Assembly: GCA_902594675.1 (NCBI GenBank) | Contig: CACJNE010000010.1 | Coordinates: 1-50,832 of the forward strand | Origin: an uncultured Pelagibacteraceae bacterium | GTDB lineage: Bacteria; Pseudomonadota; Alphaproteobacteria; Pelagibacterales; Pelagibacteraceae | Direction: 5' to 3' | DNA: 50,832 bases | Part shown: piece after piece, positions 24,128-32,708 of the stretch | Numbering within the stretch: the first letter of the stretch is position 1 | How the letters are laid out: each line of letters opens with the position of its first letter | The notes under the pieces: model-generated | Database searches by the model: none | Seen by the model: the letters and a program-made list of their open reading frames with translations, nothing else | What the model was told of the DNA's origin: nothing | Position numbers and translations under genes: made by a program

Positions 24128-25534
24128 ATGAGCGCTAGGGACGTGTTAAAACAAATAAAATCTAAGAATGTTGAGTATGTTGATCTTAGATTCACTGATC
24201 CAAGAGGAAAACTTCAGCACCTTACAATGGACAAAACTATAGTTGATGAGGATATGTTGAATGAGGGAGTTTTCTTTGATGGTTCTTCGATTGCTGGATG
24301 GAAAGCAATCAATGAGTCTGACATGATATTAAAACCAGATTTAAGCAGAACAGTAATTGATCCATACACATCACATAATACAATGATTTTATTTTGTGAT
24401 ATTTTAGATGCTGTTAAAAAGGATCCATACGAAAGAGATCCAAGAGGTATTGCTAAAAAAGCAGAAGCATATTTAAAAAAAACTGGAATTGGAGACAAAG
24501 CTTACTTTGGTCCAGAGCCAGAATTTTTTGTTTTTGATGATGTAAAAATTAAAAATGATATGAATGAAACTGGTTTTTCAATTGACAGTTCAGAAGGACC
24601 TTATAATTCAGGAAAATCATATGACAATGGAAATATGGGCCACAGACCTGGTGTTAAAGGAGGATATTTTCCTGTACCACCAGTAGATAGTGCTCAAGAT
24701 ATGAGGGGTGAATACCTGAAAGGTTTAAGAGACGTAGGTATTACTGTTGAAAAACATCACCACGAAGTTGCACCTAGTCAACATGAACTAGGAATGTTGT
24801 TTGGAACACTAGTTGATCAAGCAGATAATGTTCAACTTTACAAATATGTAGTTCAGATGGTCTCACATTCATTTGGAAAGACTGCTACTTTTATGCCAAA
24901 ACCAGTAAAAGGTGACAATGGGTCTGGAATGCATACTCACCAATCAATTTGGAAAGGTAAAACTCCAGTATTTTCTGGCAATAAGTATGCTGGTCTATCT
25001 CAAACAGCTCTTTATTATATTGGTGGTATTTTAAAACATGCAAAGGCAATTAACGCCTTTTCAAATGCGACTACTAATAGTTATAAAAGACTAATTCCGG
25101 GTTTTGAGGCGCCAGTTTTGCTTGCGTACTCAGCAAGAAACAGATCTGCTTCATGTAGAATTCCAATTACCTTAAGTAAAAAAGGTGCAAGATGCGAAAT
25201 TAGATTTCCTGATGCCTCAGGTAATCCTTATTTAACATTTGCTTCAATGTTAATGGCTGGTCTTGATGGAATTAAAAATAAAATTGATCCAGGCAAATCT
25301 TTCGACCAGGACCTTTATGCATTAACAGAGAAACAAGTTAAAAAAGTTCCTACAGTTTGTGGATCATTGAGAGAGGCTATGGAAGCTCTTGATAAAGATA
25401 GAAACTTTTTAAAACAGGGTAATGTATTTACTGACGATCAGATAGATGCGTACATTGAATTAAAGTATGAGGAAATTCATAACTTTGAACATACGCCGCA
25501 CCCTATCGAGTTCGATATGTATTATAGCTGTTAA
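24128..25534 (+). CDS. glnA: Glutamine synthetase type I (GlnA)
   Basis: Catalyses ATP-dependent amidation of glutamate to glutamine, the main ammonium-assimilation step; dodecameric and cytoplasmic. 468 aa from the ATG at 24,128, matching GSI. This start is chosen over an in-frame ATG at 24,098 because AGGAGA (24,118-24,123) sits just before it and GSI proteins begin at this point. GSI motifs: VDLRFTDPRGKLQHLT, DGSSIAGW, YFGPEPEFFVFD, HHHEVAPSQHELG and the ATP-binding segment KPVKGDNGSGMHTHQS. Tyr397 in DQDLYAL occupies the exact position adenylylated in enteric GSI, so control by a GlnE-type enzyme is possible. No glnB gene is adjacent. It has its own promoter region and a strong hairpin behind it. 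Confidence 0.97.
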   Translation: MSARDVLKQIKSKNVEYVDLRFTDPRGKLQHLTMDKTIVDEDMLNEGVFFDGSSIAGWKAINESDMILKPDLSRTVIDPYTSHNTMILFCDILDAVKKDPYERDPRGIAKKAEAYLKKTGIGDKAYFGPEPEFFVFDDVKIKNDMNETGFSIDSSEGPYNSGKSYDNGNMGHRPGVKGGYFPVPPVDSAQDMRGEYLKGLRDVGITVEKHHHEVAPSQHELGMLFGTLVDQADNVQLYKYVVQMVSHSFGKTATFMPKPVKGDNGSGMHTHQSIWKGKTPVFSGNKYAGLSQTALYYIGGILKHAKAINAFSNATTNSYKRLIPGFEAPVLLAYSARNRSASCRIPITLSKKGARCEIRFPDASGNPYLTFASMLMAGLDGIKNKIDPGKSFDQDLYALTEKQVKKVPTVCGSLREAMEALDKDRNFLKQGNVFTDDQIDAYIELKYEEIHNFEHTPHPIEFDMYYSC

Positions 25535-25544
25535 CAAGCTTTAT

Positions 25545-25580
25545 TTGGGTAATACCTGCTGTTATAGCAGGTATTCCCAA
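25545..25580 (+). terminator. Long stem-loop after glnA
   Basis: TTGGG plus AATACCTGC (25,545-25,559, with one bulged T) pairs with GCAGGTATT plus CCCAA (25,567-25,580) around a 7-base loop, giving 14 base pairs. It begins 10 bases after the glnA stop. No clean T-tract follows, so it may act as an mRNA 3'-end stabiliser or a weak terminator rather than a textbook intrinsic terminator. Confidence 0.7.
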
Positions 25581-25621
25581 TAAGAAATTCTCATTTTTAC
25601 ATAATTTTGTTATTTAATTGA

Positions 25622-25759
25622 ATGACAAAATTTATATCTTCTTTAAAAAATATTATTGGTTTCAATAGGCCAAACTTTAGAAAAGCTAAAAAGAAGAATA
25701 ATAAAATTTATACAATGAATAAAAGAGGACAATATTGGTTTATTTCATATTACCAGTAA
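25622..25759 (+). CDS. Small basic protein of unknown function (45 aa)
   Basis: An ATG-to-TAA reading frame of 45 codons encodes a strongly basic peptide with a lysine-rich centre (RKAKKKNNK) and an aromatic C-terminus (RGQYWFISYYQ). I do not recognise it. It fills what would otherwise be the largest gap in the window (231 bases between glnA and sufA), and its stop lies 6 bases from the convergent sufA stop, the same tight packing seen at every other convergent junction; that context is the main argument for its being real. No Shine-Dalgarno sequence is evident. It could be a short nucleic-acid or ribosome-associated peptide, or a chance ORF. Confidence 0.45.
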   Translation: MTKFISSLKNIIGFNRPNFRKAKKKNNKIYTMNKRGQYWFISYYQ

Positions 25760-25765
25760 ATAGTA

Positions 25766-26101
25766 TTAAATTTTAAAGGACTCTCCACATCCACATCTTT
25801 CAGTTTCGTTTGGATTATTAAACACAAACTGAGAAGAAAATTCCTCTTGTTTATAATCCATTTCTGTTCCAAATAAGTACATCACTGCCGCAGAGTCTAT
25901 AAATACCTTTACCCCTTTGTCTTCTATAACTTCGTCATTAGGATTAATTTTATTTGTATATTCCATTACGTATGACATACCTGCACAGCCTCCAGATTTA
26001 ACTCCAACTCTCACTCCAATAGAGTCATTGCTTGCAGATGTCATGATTTCCTTAATCCTTGTAGCTGCTTGATTGCTTAATGAAATTATTTGTTTCGTCA
26101 T
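25766..26101 (-). CDS. sufA: A-type iron-sulfur carrier (SufA/IscA/ErpA family)
   Basis: HesB/IscA-family Fe-S cluster carrier, 111 aa. The three cluster-binding cysteines are Cys39 (SGGCAGMSY), Cys103 and Cys105 (RCGCGESF), the family pattern. It receives clusters from the SufBCD scaffold and passes them to apoproteins. Its start overlaps the SufT gene by ATGA (26,098-26,101) and it is the last gene of the suf operon. SufA, IscA and ErpA are not safely separable by sequence here; operon position favours SufA. Confidence 0.9.
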   Translation of the reverse strand: MTKQIISLSNQAATRIKEIMTSASNDSIGVRVGVKSGGCAGMSYVMEYTNKINPNDEVIEDKGVKVFIDSAAVMYLFGTEMDYKQEEFSSQFVFNNPNETERCGCGESFKI

Positions 26102-26394
26102 AAATTTAATTCTAATTTAGCTGCCTCAGACATCATTGATTTATTCCAAGGTGGTTCCCACACTAAATCTAAATCAACTTTATCAACTTCATCTATTTGC
26201 ATTATACTATCTTTAACTTCTTTAGGCAAACTTTCGGCAACTGGGCAGTTAGGAGTAGTTAAAGTCATTTTTACACTTACATTTTTTTGATTTATATTAA
26301 TATCATATATTAGTCCAAGCTCATAAATATTTACTGGAATTTCTGGATCGTAGATTTTTTTTATTTCATTTATTACTTTTTCTTTAAGTTCCAT
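26098..26394 (-). CDS. sufT: SufT / MIP18-family (DUF59) Fe-S assembly factor
   Basis: Small DUF59 protein, 98 aa. The family motif DPEIPVNIYELGLIYDI (residues 16-32) and MTLTTPNCPVAESLP, with its conserved Cys, are present, followed by VDLVWEPPWNKSMMS. DUF59 proteins help in Fe-S cluster maturation or delivery. It lies 2 bases after sufU and is coupled to sufA. Confidence 0.9.
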   Translation of the reverse strand: MELKEKVINEIKKIYDPEIPVNIYELGLIYDININQKNVSVKMTLTTPNCPVAESLPKEVKDSIMQIDEVDKVDLDLVWEPPWNKSMMSEAAKLELNL

Positions 26395-26396
26395 AA

Positions 26397-26861
26397 TTAA
26401 TCTTCTGTACTTGCAACTTCCTGAGAATTATTCATAGCAGTTGTTAGTGTATGCCAAGATAAAGTTGCACATTTTACTCTCATTGGATATTGCTTCACAC
26501 CAGATAAACACATCAATTTTGTTTTTTCATCTTCACTTAAAAGATTTGTGCTTAATTCATCTTTCTCTTTTATCATGTCTAAAAAGTTTGTAACAATTTC
26601 TTTCACTTCTTTTTCCTCTTTTCCTTTTACTAAATCAGTCATAATAGATGCCGAGGCCATCGTTATAGCACAGCCACTTCCTTCAAAAGAAATATCTTCA
26701 ACTTTATTATTTTCATTAAGTTTTAAATAAATGTGAACATTATCTCCACATAAAGGATTATTTCCTTTTGCGTCTCTAGTAAAATTATCTGTTTTTCTTA
26801 AATTTTTAGGATTTTTTCCATGTTCTAAAATAATTTCCTGATATAATTCTTTTAAGTTCAT
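26397..26861 (-). CDS. sufU: SufU-type zinc sulfurtransferase/scaffold-like protein
   Basis: IscU/NifU-fold protein of the SufU type, 154 aa. The active-site residues Cys38 and Asp40 (NPLCGDNV), Cys64 (GSGCAITMAS) and Cys131 (RVKCATLSW) are in place. The segment between the second and third of these cysteines is extended (KEKDELSTNLLSEDEKTK region), the insertion that separates SufU from IscU. SufU accepts persulfide sulfur from SufS in Gram-positive SUF systems; here it probably replaces SufE. Its start overlaps the sufS stop (ATGA at 26,858-26,861). Confidence 0.88.
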   Translation of the reverse strand: MNLKELYQEIILEHGKNPKNLRKTDNFTRDAKGNNPLCGDNVHIYLKLNENNKVEDISFEGSGCAITMASASIMTDLVKGKEEKEVKEIVTNFLDMIKEKDELSTNLLSEDEKTKLMCLSGVKQYPMRVKCATLSWHTLTTAMNNSQEVASTED

Positions 26862-28078
26862 TTTAAATTAAATATTTTTTTACAATTATTTATTGAGTTA
26901 TTAAGTTGATCAACATCATCTTTTGTGTTGTAAACACCAAAAGATGCTCTCGCAGTTGCTGGGAGGCCTAATTTATCGTGAAGTATTTGACAACAGTGAT
27001 GTCCTGCTCTAATTGCTACTCCATCTTCATCTAAAATAGTAGCTATATCGTGAGGATGAATACCTTCTATCGTAAATGATATAACTCCACCTTTATTTTT
27101 AGGGTTACCAACAATGTTTACTGAGTTGTTTTTACGTAAAAGATCAACAGCATAGTCAAGCAACTCTTTTTCGTGCTTTTCAATATTTTCAATTCCAATT
27201 TTTTCAAGAAATTTAATTGACTCGTTAAAAGCAATTACTTGAGCAGTTGCCATAGTACCTGCCTCATATTTATTCGGTAGCTCTCCGTAAGAAATGCCTT
27301 TTTTCTTAACTTCTCTAATCATTCCACCACCACCCTGATACGGGGGAAGTTCTTCTAACCATTTTTTTTTTGCGTATAGTACACCAATACCAGTAGGTCC
27401 ATACATTTTATGACCAGAAATTGCGTAAAAATCACAATCTAAATCTTGCATATCCAATTTCAAATGAGGAGCTCCTTGACAGCCATCAACTAATACAGGA
27501 ATACCTTTAGAGTGAGCAAGATTTACAATTTCTTTTACTGGAAGTATTGCTCCAGTCACATTTGATAGATGAGTAACACAAATAATCTTAGTTCTAGTAG
27601 TTATTTTTTTTTCGATTTCTTCTAACGTTACTTCACCCTGATCATTTACTTCAGCAAATTCAATATTTATTTTCTTTGATTTTCTCAAAAAATGCCATGG
27701 TACATAATTAGAATGGTGTTCTAATTCTGTTATTAATACCTCATCCCCCTCATCAAGATATTTTTGGCCAAATGTATTTGCTACTAGATTTATTGCTTCA
27801 GTTGCTCCTTTAGTAAAAACAATTTCATTTTTATCTGATGCATTTATATATTTTTGAACTGAAGTTCTTGTTTGCTCATATAAGTTTGTTGCTGCTACTG
27901 CTAAATAATGAACACTTCTACCAACATTTGAAAATTCTTTTGAATAAAAATCATATATTCTATCAATTACTATTCTTGGTTTCTGTGAAGAATTAGCACT
28001 ATCAAGATAAACAAGATCATTATTTTGTACTTTGTTGTCAAAAATTGGAAATTCTTTTTTAATTTTATCTATATTCAT
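26858..28078 (-). CDS. sufS: Cysteine desulfurase (SufS)
   Basis: PLP-dependent class II cysteine desulfurase, 406 aa, removing sulfur from cysteine as a persulfide for cluster building. The PLP lysine is Lys224 (AISGHKMYGPTGIG) and the persulfide-carrying cysteine is in RAGHHCCQ (Cys362 by alignment). THLSNVTGAILPV and VDGCQGAPH are typical. Overlaps sufD by ATGA upstream and sufU by ATGA downstream. Confidence 0.95.
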   Translation of the reverse strand: MNIDKIKKEFPIFDNKVQNNDLVYLDSANSSQKPRIVIDRIYDFYSKEFSNVGRSVHYLAVAATNLYEQTRTSVQKYINASDKNEIVFTKGATEAINLVANTFGQKYLDEGDEVLITELEHHSNYVPWHFLRKSKKINIEFAEVNDQGEVTLEEIEKKITTRTKIICVTHLSNVTGAILPVKEIVNLAHSKGIPVLVDGCQGAPHLKLDMQDLDCDFYAISGHKMYGPTGIGVLYAKKKWLEELPPYQGGGGMIREVKKKGISYGELPNKYEAGTMATAQVIAFNESIKFLEKIGIENIEKHEKELLDYAVDLLRKNNSVNIVGNPKNKGGVISFTIEGIHPHDIATILDEDGVAIRAGHHCCQILHDKLGLPATARASFGVYNTKDDVDQLNNSINNCKKIFNLK

Positions 28079-29319
28079 TCTTTTAGTCCCATTATATTTT
28101 TAATTAAATTTTTAATTTCGTTATCAGTTATTTTTTCAACTACATCTAATAAGAAACCATTTATCAAAAGTTCTTTTGCTTCATTATAATTTAAACCCCT
28201 AGACATTATATAAAAAATAGAATCTTGATTTAAACTTCCTGAAGCTGATCCATGTGAACATTTTACATCATCTGCATAAATTTCTAATTCAGGCTTTGCA
28301 TTAAACTCAGCATTATCACTTAGTAAAATTGCTTTACTCAATTGATATCCATCAGTTTTTTGAGCATTAGATTTAACAAAAATTTTTCCTTGAAAAGCTG
28401 ATTTTGTATTTTGTCCTAAAACACTTTTAATTAATTGATAGCTTTTAGTATTCTCATTTAAATGATTAATTGATGTTTTGATTTCATGACTTTTATTATT
28501 ATCTAGATTGAATATACCATTTACAAATGCAGAGGAGTATTTGCCATTTAAATTACAATTAATTTCATTTTTAATAAAACTGGAACCCAATGATAAAATA
28601 AAATTTTCTGCAACACTATTAGTATCTAAATTAAAATTATTATATGAGTATTTAATATTATCATTTTCTGCTGTATCTAATTTATAATTCTTAATAATTG
28701 CATCTTTTTCTAAACTAAAATTGTAGACAATGTTTACAAAATTTTTCTCCGATTTATCGATTGAATAATCAATTATTTTAAGGCACGAGTTAGATTTTAA
28801 ATCAAAGTCTAATCTTATATTGATATTTTTTGAACTAATTTTATTTGTTGTTATATTGTAGATTATTAGAGGTTTTTTAAATGAATAATGCTCTTTAACA
28901 AGAATTTTATAATATTTAGTTGCTAATGCTAAGTTTAGATCAACAAGTGAATTTACATTATTAAGCAAACCCCTATTATCAAATTGATCTTTAATTTCAA
29001 ATTTATCACTTTCTTCATATTTGAAATCTATTTTTTCTATTCTTCCATTTATAAAAATAATTTTATTATGCTCTAAACCATCTATATATATTTTAGGATC
29101 TAATTCATTTGGTAAATTTTCATTAAAGTAATTTAAATTATCAATTTTAGATTTAATGGCTTGATTTATGTCTAAAAACTTCCAATCTTCATTTTTTTTG
29201 CTTGGAAAACCACTTCGAATAAATTCATTTAAACACTTTTCTTTTACAATAATTTCCTTTTGAGAATAGTCAGAGCTATCAATTGTCTTTTTAAAATCTG
29301 TTTTTAATTGTTTTTCCAT
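28075..29319 (-). CDS. sufD: SufD, Fe-S scaffold subunit
   Basis: SUF system FeS assembly protein SufD, 414 aa. The N-terminal part is diverged (GFPSKKNEDWKFLDI is recognisable); the beta-helical C-terminal core contains the SufBD signature AKPELEIYADDVKCSHGSASGSL, including the conserved Cys and His, and ends with IMSRGLNYNEAKELLINGFL. It forms the SufBC2D complex with SufB and SufC. Begins directly after the sufC stop without any spacer and is coupled to sufS. Confidence 0.95.
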   Translation of the reverse strand: MEKQLKTDFKKTIDSSDYSQKEIIVKEKCLNEFIRSGFPSKKNEDWKFLDINQAIKSKIDNLNYFNENLPNELDPKIYIDGLEHNKIIFINGRIEKIDFKYEESDKFEIKDQFDNRGLLNNVNSLVDLNLALATKYYKILVKEHYSFKKPLIIYNITTNKISSKNINIRLDFDLKSNSCLKIIDYSIDKSEKNFVNIVYNFSLEKDAIIKNYKLDTAENDNIKYSYNNFNLDTNSVAENFILSLGSSFIKNEINCNLNGKYSSAFVNGIFNLDNNKSHEIKTSINHLNENTKSYQLIKSVLGQNTKSAFQGKIFVKSNAQKTDGYQLSKAILLSDNAEFNAKPELEIYADDVKCSHGSASGSLNQDSIFYIMSRGLNYNEAKELLINGFLLDVVEKITDNEIKNLIKNIMGLKE

Positions 29320-30054
29320 TTAACTAAAGCTTTCATAACCTTTCTTTTCTAACTCGATAGCTAACTCAGCACCTCCAGATTTGACAATTTTTCCATTCAT
29401 TAGGACATGTACAAAATCTGGTTTTATATAATTAAGTAGTCTTTGGTAGTGAGTTATAATTAGAAAAGAATTATTTTCTTTTCTTAAAGAATTTACTCCA
29501 TCAGCAACAATACGAAGTGCGTCAATATCTAAACCTGAGTCAGTTTCATCAAGTATCGAAAGTTTTGGGTTTAATATTGTCATTTGTAAAATTTCATTCT
29601 TTTTTTTTTCTCCTCCAGAAAAACCAACATTAAGTTGCCTATTTAATTTTTCTTCATCAAATTTAAGTTCTTTTGCTTTTTCTTTCACTAATTTTAAAAA
29701 CTCAATAGCATCTAGTTCCTTCTCGCCTCTTGCTTTCCTTACAGCGTTTAAAGATGTTTTTAAAAATATATTTGTATTTACTCCTGGAATTTCTAGAGGG
29801 TACTGAAATGCTAGAAATATACCTCTGTGGGCTCTTTCCTCTGTTTCTAGTTTAAACAAATCACTTCCATCAAATACTACATCGCCAGTCACTTCGTAAC
29901 CTTTCTTGCCTGACAAAATATTTGATAAGGTGCTTTTACCAGATCCATTTGGGCCCATGATTGCATGAACCTCACCTGGATTTATATTCAAAGAAAATTT
30001 ATTTAAAATAGATTTATTCTCAATTTTAGCATTTAAATTATTTATCTTAAGCAT
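29320..30054 (-). CDS. sufC: SufC, Fe-S assembly ATPase
   Basis: ABC-type soluble ATPase of the SUF scaffold complex, 244 aa. Walker A GPNGSGKSTLSN (about residues 35-46), the SufC-specific signature VGFSGGEKKKNEILQM, and Walker B LSILDETDSGLDIDALR with DETDSG in place of DEPTSG are diagnostic. ATP hydrolysis drives rearrangement of SufB-SufD during cluster assembly. Zero spacing to sufB and sufD. Confidence 0.96.
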   Translation of the reverse strand: MLKINNLNAKIENKSILNKFSLNINPGEVHAIMGPNGSGKSTLSNILSGKKGYEVTGDVVFDGSDLFKLETEERAHRGIFLAFQYPLEIPGVNTNIFLKTSLNAVRKARGEKELDAIEFLKLVKEKAKELKFDEEKLNRQLNVGFSGGEKKKNEILQMTILNPKLSILDETDSGLDIDALRIVADGVNSLRKENNSFLIITHYQRLLNYIKPDFVHVLMNGKIVKSGGAELAIELEKKGYESFS

Positions 30055-31491
30055 TTATCCTACACTTCCTTCTAAACTAATTCCAACTAGCTTTTGTGCC
30101 TCAACAGCGAACTCCATAGGTAGTTGTTGCAAAACCTCTTTACAAAAACCATTCACAATTAAACCAACAGCATCCTCACTATTTAAACCCCTCTGTTGGC
30201 AATAGTGCAACTGATCTTCACTTATTTTTGATGTTGTTGCTTCGTGAGCAATATTAGAGTCTGAATTCTTGTTCTTAATATACGGAACAGTGTGAGCACC
30301 ACACTTGTTACCCATTAAAAGAGAGTCGCATTGAGTATAATTACTTGAATTCTTTGCATTTTTTGAGATATCCACTAAACCTCTATAGGTCATATCTGAA
30401 TATCCTGCACTAATTCCTTTTGATATAATTTTACTTTTTGTATTTTCTCCGATGTGTATCATTTTGGTACCTGTATCAGCTTTTTGATGGTTATTGGTTA
30501 TTGCAATAGAATAAAATTCACCAATAGAATTATCTCCCTTTAAAATACAACTTGGATATTTCCATGTAATAGCTGATCCTGTTTCTACTTGAGTCCAAGA
30601 AATTTTAGAATTTTTTCCTTGGCAAAGACCTCTTTTTGTAACAAAGTTATAAATTCCACCTTTGCCATCTTTATCTCCAGGATACCAATTTTGAACTGTG
30701 GAATATTTTATCTCGGCATCATCTAATGCGACCAGCTCAACATTTGCTGCATGTAGTTGATTCTCATCTCTCATTGGTGCAGTACAGCCTTCTAAGTAAC
30801 TAACATAACTTCCTCTGTCAGCTATTATTAAGGTTCTTTCAAATTGTCCTGTATCAGAAGCATTTATTCTAAAATAAGTAGATAATTCCATAGGACATCT
30901 GACTCCAGGGGGGATGTATACAAATGAACCATCTGTAAATACTGCTGAATTCAAAGTAGCAAAATAATGGTCAGTTATAGGTATTACACTGCCAAGATAT
31001 TTTTTTACTAAATCAGGATATTTTTGGATTGCCTCAGAAATAGAACAGAAAATTATGCCTTGCTTTGTCAAAGTATCTTTAAAAGTTGTTGCGACAGATA
31101 CCGAGTCAAAAACAGCATCAACTGCAATACCATTCAACCTCTTTTGTTCTTGTAAAGGGATACCTAACTTTTTATATGTTTCTAATAATTTAGGATCTAA
31201 TTCATCTAAGCTTTTTGGTTTATCTTTAAAACTTTTTGGCGCTGAGTAATAATACAAATCTTGATAATCTATTTTAGGATATTTTGGTTTTTGCCAATCG
31301 GGCTCTTTTAGAACTTTTAATCTTTGATATGCTTTTAGTCTCCATTCAAGTAACCACTTAGGTTCTTTTTTTATATTTGAAATGAATTTAATAACATTTT
31401 CATTTAGTCCTTTTGGTGCTTTAATACTATCAATATCAGTTGAGAAACCATATTTATACTCCTTAAGATTTTCTATTTGTTTATCTCTCAT
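30055..31491 (-). CDS. sufB: SufB, Fe-S scaffold subunit
   Basis: SUF scaffold protein SufB, 478 aa, the usual size. Conserved segments: [44 protein letters not shown] (conserved Cys), [17 protein letters not shown] and the C-terminal [21 protein letters not shown]. It accepts sulfur and builds the nascent cluster in SufBC2D. Its start overlaps the iscR stop by ATGA (31,488-31,491), so it is coupled to the regulator. Confidence 0.97.
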   Translation of the reverse strand: MRDKQIENLKEYKYGFSTDIDSIKAPKGLNENVIKFISNIKKEPKWLLEWRLKAYQRLKVLKEPDWQKPKYPKIDYQDLYYYSAPKSFKDKPKSLDELDPKLLETYKKLGIPLQEQKRLNGIAVDAVFDSVSVATTFKDTLTKQGIIFCSISEAIQKYPDLVKKYLGSVIPITDHYFATLNSAVFTDGSFVYIPPGVRCPMELSTYFRINASDTGQFERTLIIADRGSYVSYLEGCTAPMRDENQLHAANVELVALDDAEIKYSTVQNWYPGDKDGKGGIYNFVTKRGLCQGKNSKISWTQVETGSAITWKYPSCILKGDNSIGEFYSIAITNNHQKADTGTKMIHIGENTKSKIISKGISAGYSDMTYRGLVDISKNAKNSSNYTQCDSLLMGNKCGAHTVPYIKNKNSDSNIAHEATTSKISEDQLHYCQQRGLNSEDAVGLIVNGFCKEVLQQLPMEFAVEAQKLVGISLEGSVG

Positions 31492-31913
31492 AACCTATTT
31501 GAAATTTTTTTATTAATTAAATCATTTAAAGTTTTTTGTTGGAAAAAATTATTAATATAATCTTCTAACTCATCCCACAGATCATGAGTAATACACTTTG
31601 AAGATTTTCCATTACATCCACTATCAGAGTGTTTTTCACAGCCAATAGTTTTCACTTTTTCATCAACTGCGATAAATACGTCTGAAATTTTTATTTCTGA
31701 TGCTCGCTTTGATAAAATATACCCTCCTTTGTTTCCTCTAACACTAGATACAATTTGATTTTTCTTTAACTTTGAAAATAATTGCTCGAGGTAAACAAGA
31801 GATATTCCTTGCCTAAGAGATATATCTCTTAAGGATACTGGCTCATTTAAATTAAATTTAGCTAGATCAGCTAGTGCCATTACAGCATATCTTCCTTTAC
31901 TTGATAATTTCAT
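31488..31913 (-). CDS. iscR: Rrf2-family Fe-S-responsive regulator (IscR)
   Basis: Winged-helix Rrf2 transcription factor, 141 aa. It begins [18 protein letters not shown] and has the helix-turn-helix region [19 protein letters not shown] with SVRGNKGGY, as in IscR. A cluster-binding set Cys92, Cys100, Cys107 with His110 matches the C-x5-C-x5-C-x2-H pattern of E. coli IscR, but with wider spacing (7 and 6 residues between). As first gene of the suf operon, with a perfect palindrome over its promoter, it most likely senses Fe-S status and represses its own operon. Confidence 0.92.
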   Translation of the reverse strand: MKLSSKGRYAVMALADLAKFNLNEPVSLRDISLRQGISLVYLEQLFSKLKKNQIVSSVRGNKGGYILSKRASEIKISDVFIAVDEKVKTIGCEKHSDSGCNGKSSKCITHDLWDELEDYINNFFQQKTLNDLINKKISNRL

Positions 31914-31933
31914 ATTTTCCGCAATTGGAGGGG

Positions 31934-31961
31934 CTTATATATACCTGACTAAATTAGTCAA
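31934..31961 (-). promoter_or_regulatory. iscR-suf promoter with overlapping palindromic operator
   Basis: On the minus strand TTGACT (31,961-31,956) and TATAAG (31,939-31,934) form a -35/-10 pair with 16-base spacing, about 20 bases before the iscR start. The spacer and -35 are covered by the perfect 15-bp dyad TGACTAA-A-TTAGTCA (31,946-31,960). An operator at this place would block RNA polymerase, as expected for autorepression by an Rrf2/IscR protein. Confidence 0.75.
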
Positions 31962-32042
31962 GATTAATTAATATTTAAAAACTTGCATTTTGTCACTCAA
32001 TTTTGATAGAAAAACCTAAATTTTTTTTGAGATTAATTATCA

Positions 32043-32708
32043 ATGACATCTGTAGATAATAAAATAGTCGAAATATTTATACCGGGGCCTGCAGGAAGAC
32101 TTGAAGCGAAGTACTATAAAAGTAAAAAAAATACTTCTCCTATAGCTTTAGTTTTACATCCACATCCACAGTATGGAGGAACAATGAATAATAAAGTGGT
32201 CGTTGATATATTTCAAACTTTTATTGATAATGATTTCTCTGTTTGCAGAGTAAATTTTAGAGGTGTTGGCAAAAGTGATGGTGAGTTTGATAATGGACAA
32301 GGAGAACTAGCTGATGCTGCTGCAGCTTTAGATTGGTTAGAGAGAGAAAATTTTGATAATTCTCAATGTTGGATATCAGGTTTTTCTTTTGGATCGCTCA
32401 TTGCAATGCAATTATTAATGAGAAGACCTGAAATAAATAGATTTATAGTAGTTTCTCCACAACCAAATGTTTATGATTTTTCTTTCTTATCACCGTGTCC
32501 AACATCAGGTACAATGATTTATGGGAAAAAAGATGAATTAGTTCCAGTAGAGCATATAAATGATTTAGATAAAAGGCTTAGTGAACAAAAAGGAATTAAA
32601 GTAGAATTTGAATCTATTCAGGACGCAAACCATTTTTTTTCCAAAAATAGTACAGCATTGATTAAGTCTTTAAACAAATATATTAAAAAAGAAACCGCAT
32701 TATATTAG
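32043..32708 (+). CDS. Alpha/beta hydrolase
   Basis: Serine hydrolase of the alpha/beta-fold, 221 aa, of the small cytoplasmic type found widely in alphaproteobacteria. HPHPQYGGTMNN contributes the oxyanion region; the nucleophile elbow is GFSFGS with Ser115; Asp164 (YGKKDELVP) and His197 (DANHFF) complete a plausible triad. NFRGVGKSDG is also typical. Substrate unknown. It is divergent from the iscR operon (129-base gap) and ends base-to-base against convergent anmK (TAGCTA). Confidence 0.85.
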   Translation: MTSVDNKIVEIFIPGPAGRLEAKYYKSKKNTSPIALVLHPHPQYGGTMNNKVVVDIFQTFIDNDFSVCRVNFRGVGKSDGEFDNGQGELADAAAALDWLERENFDNSQCWISGFSFGSLIAMQLLMRRPEINRFIVVSPQPNVYDFSFLSPCPTSGTMIYGKKDELVPVEHINDLDKRLSEQKGIKVEFESIQDANHFFSKNSTALIKSLNKYIKKETALY

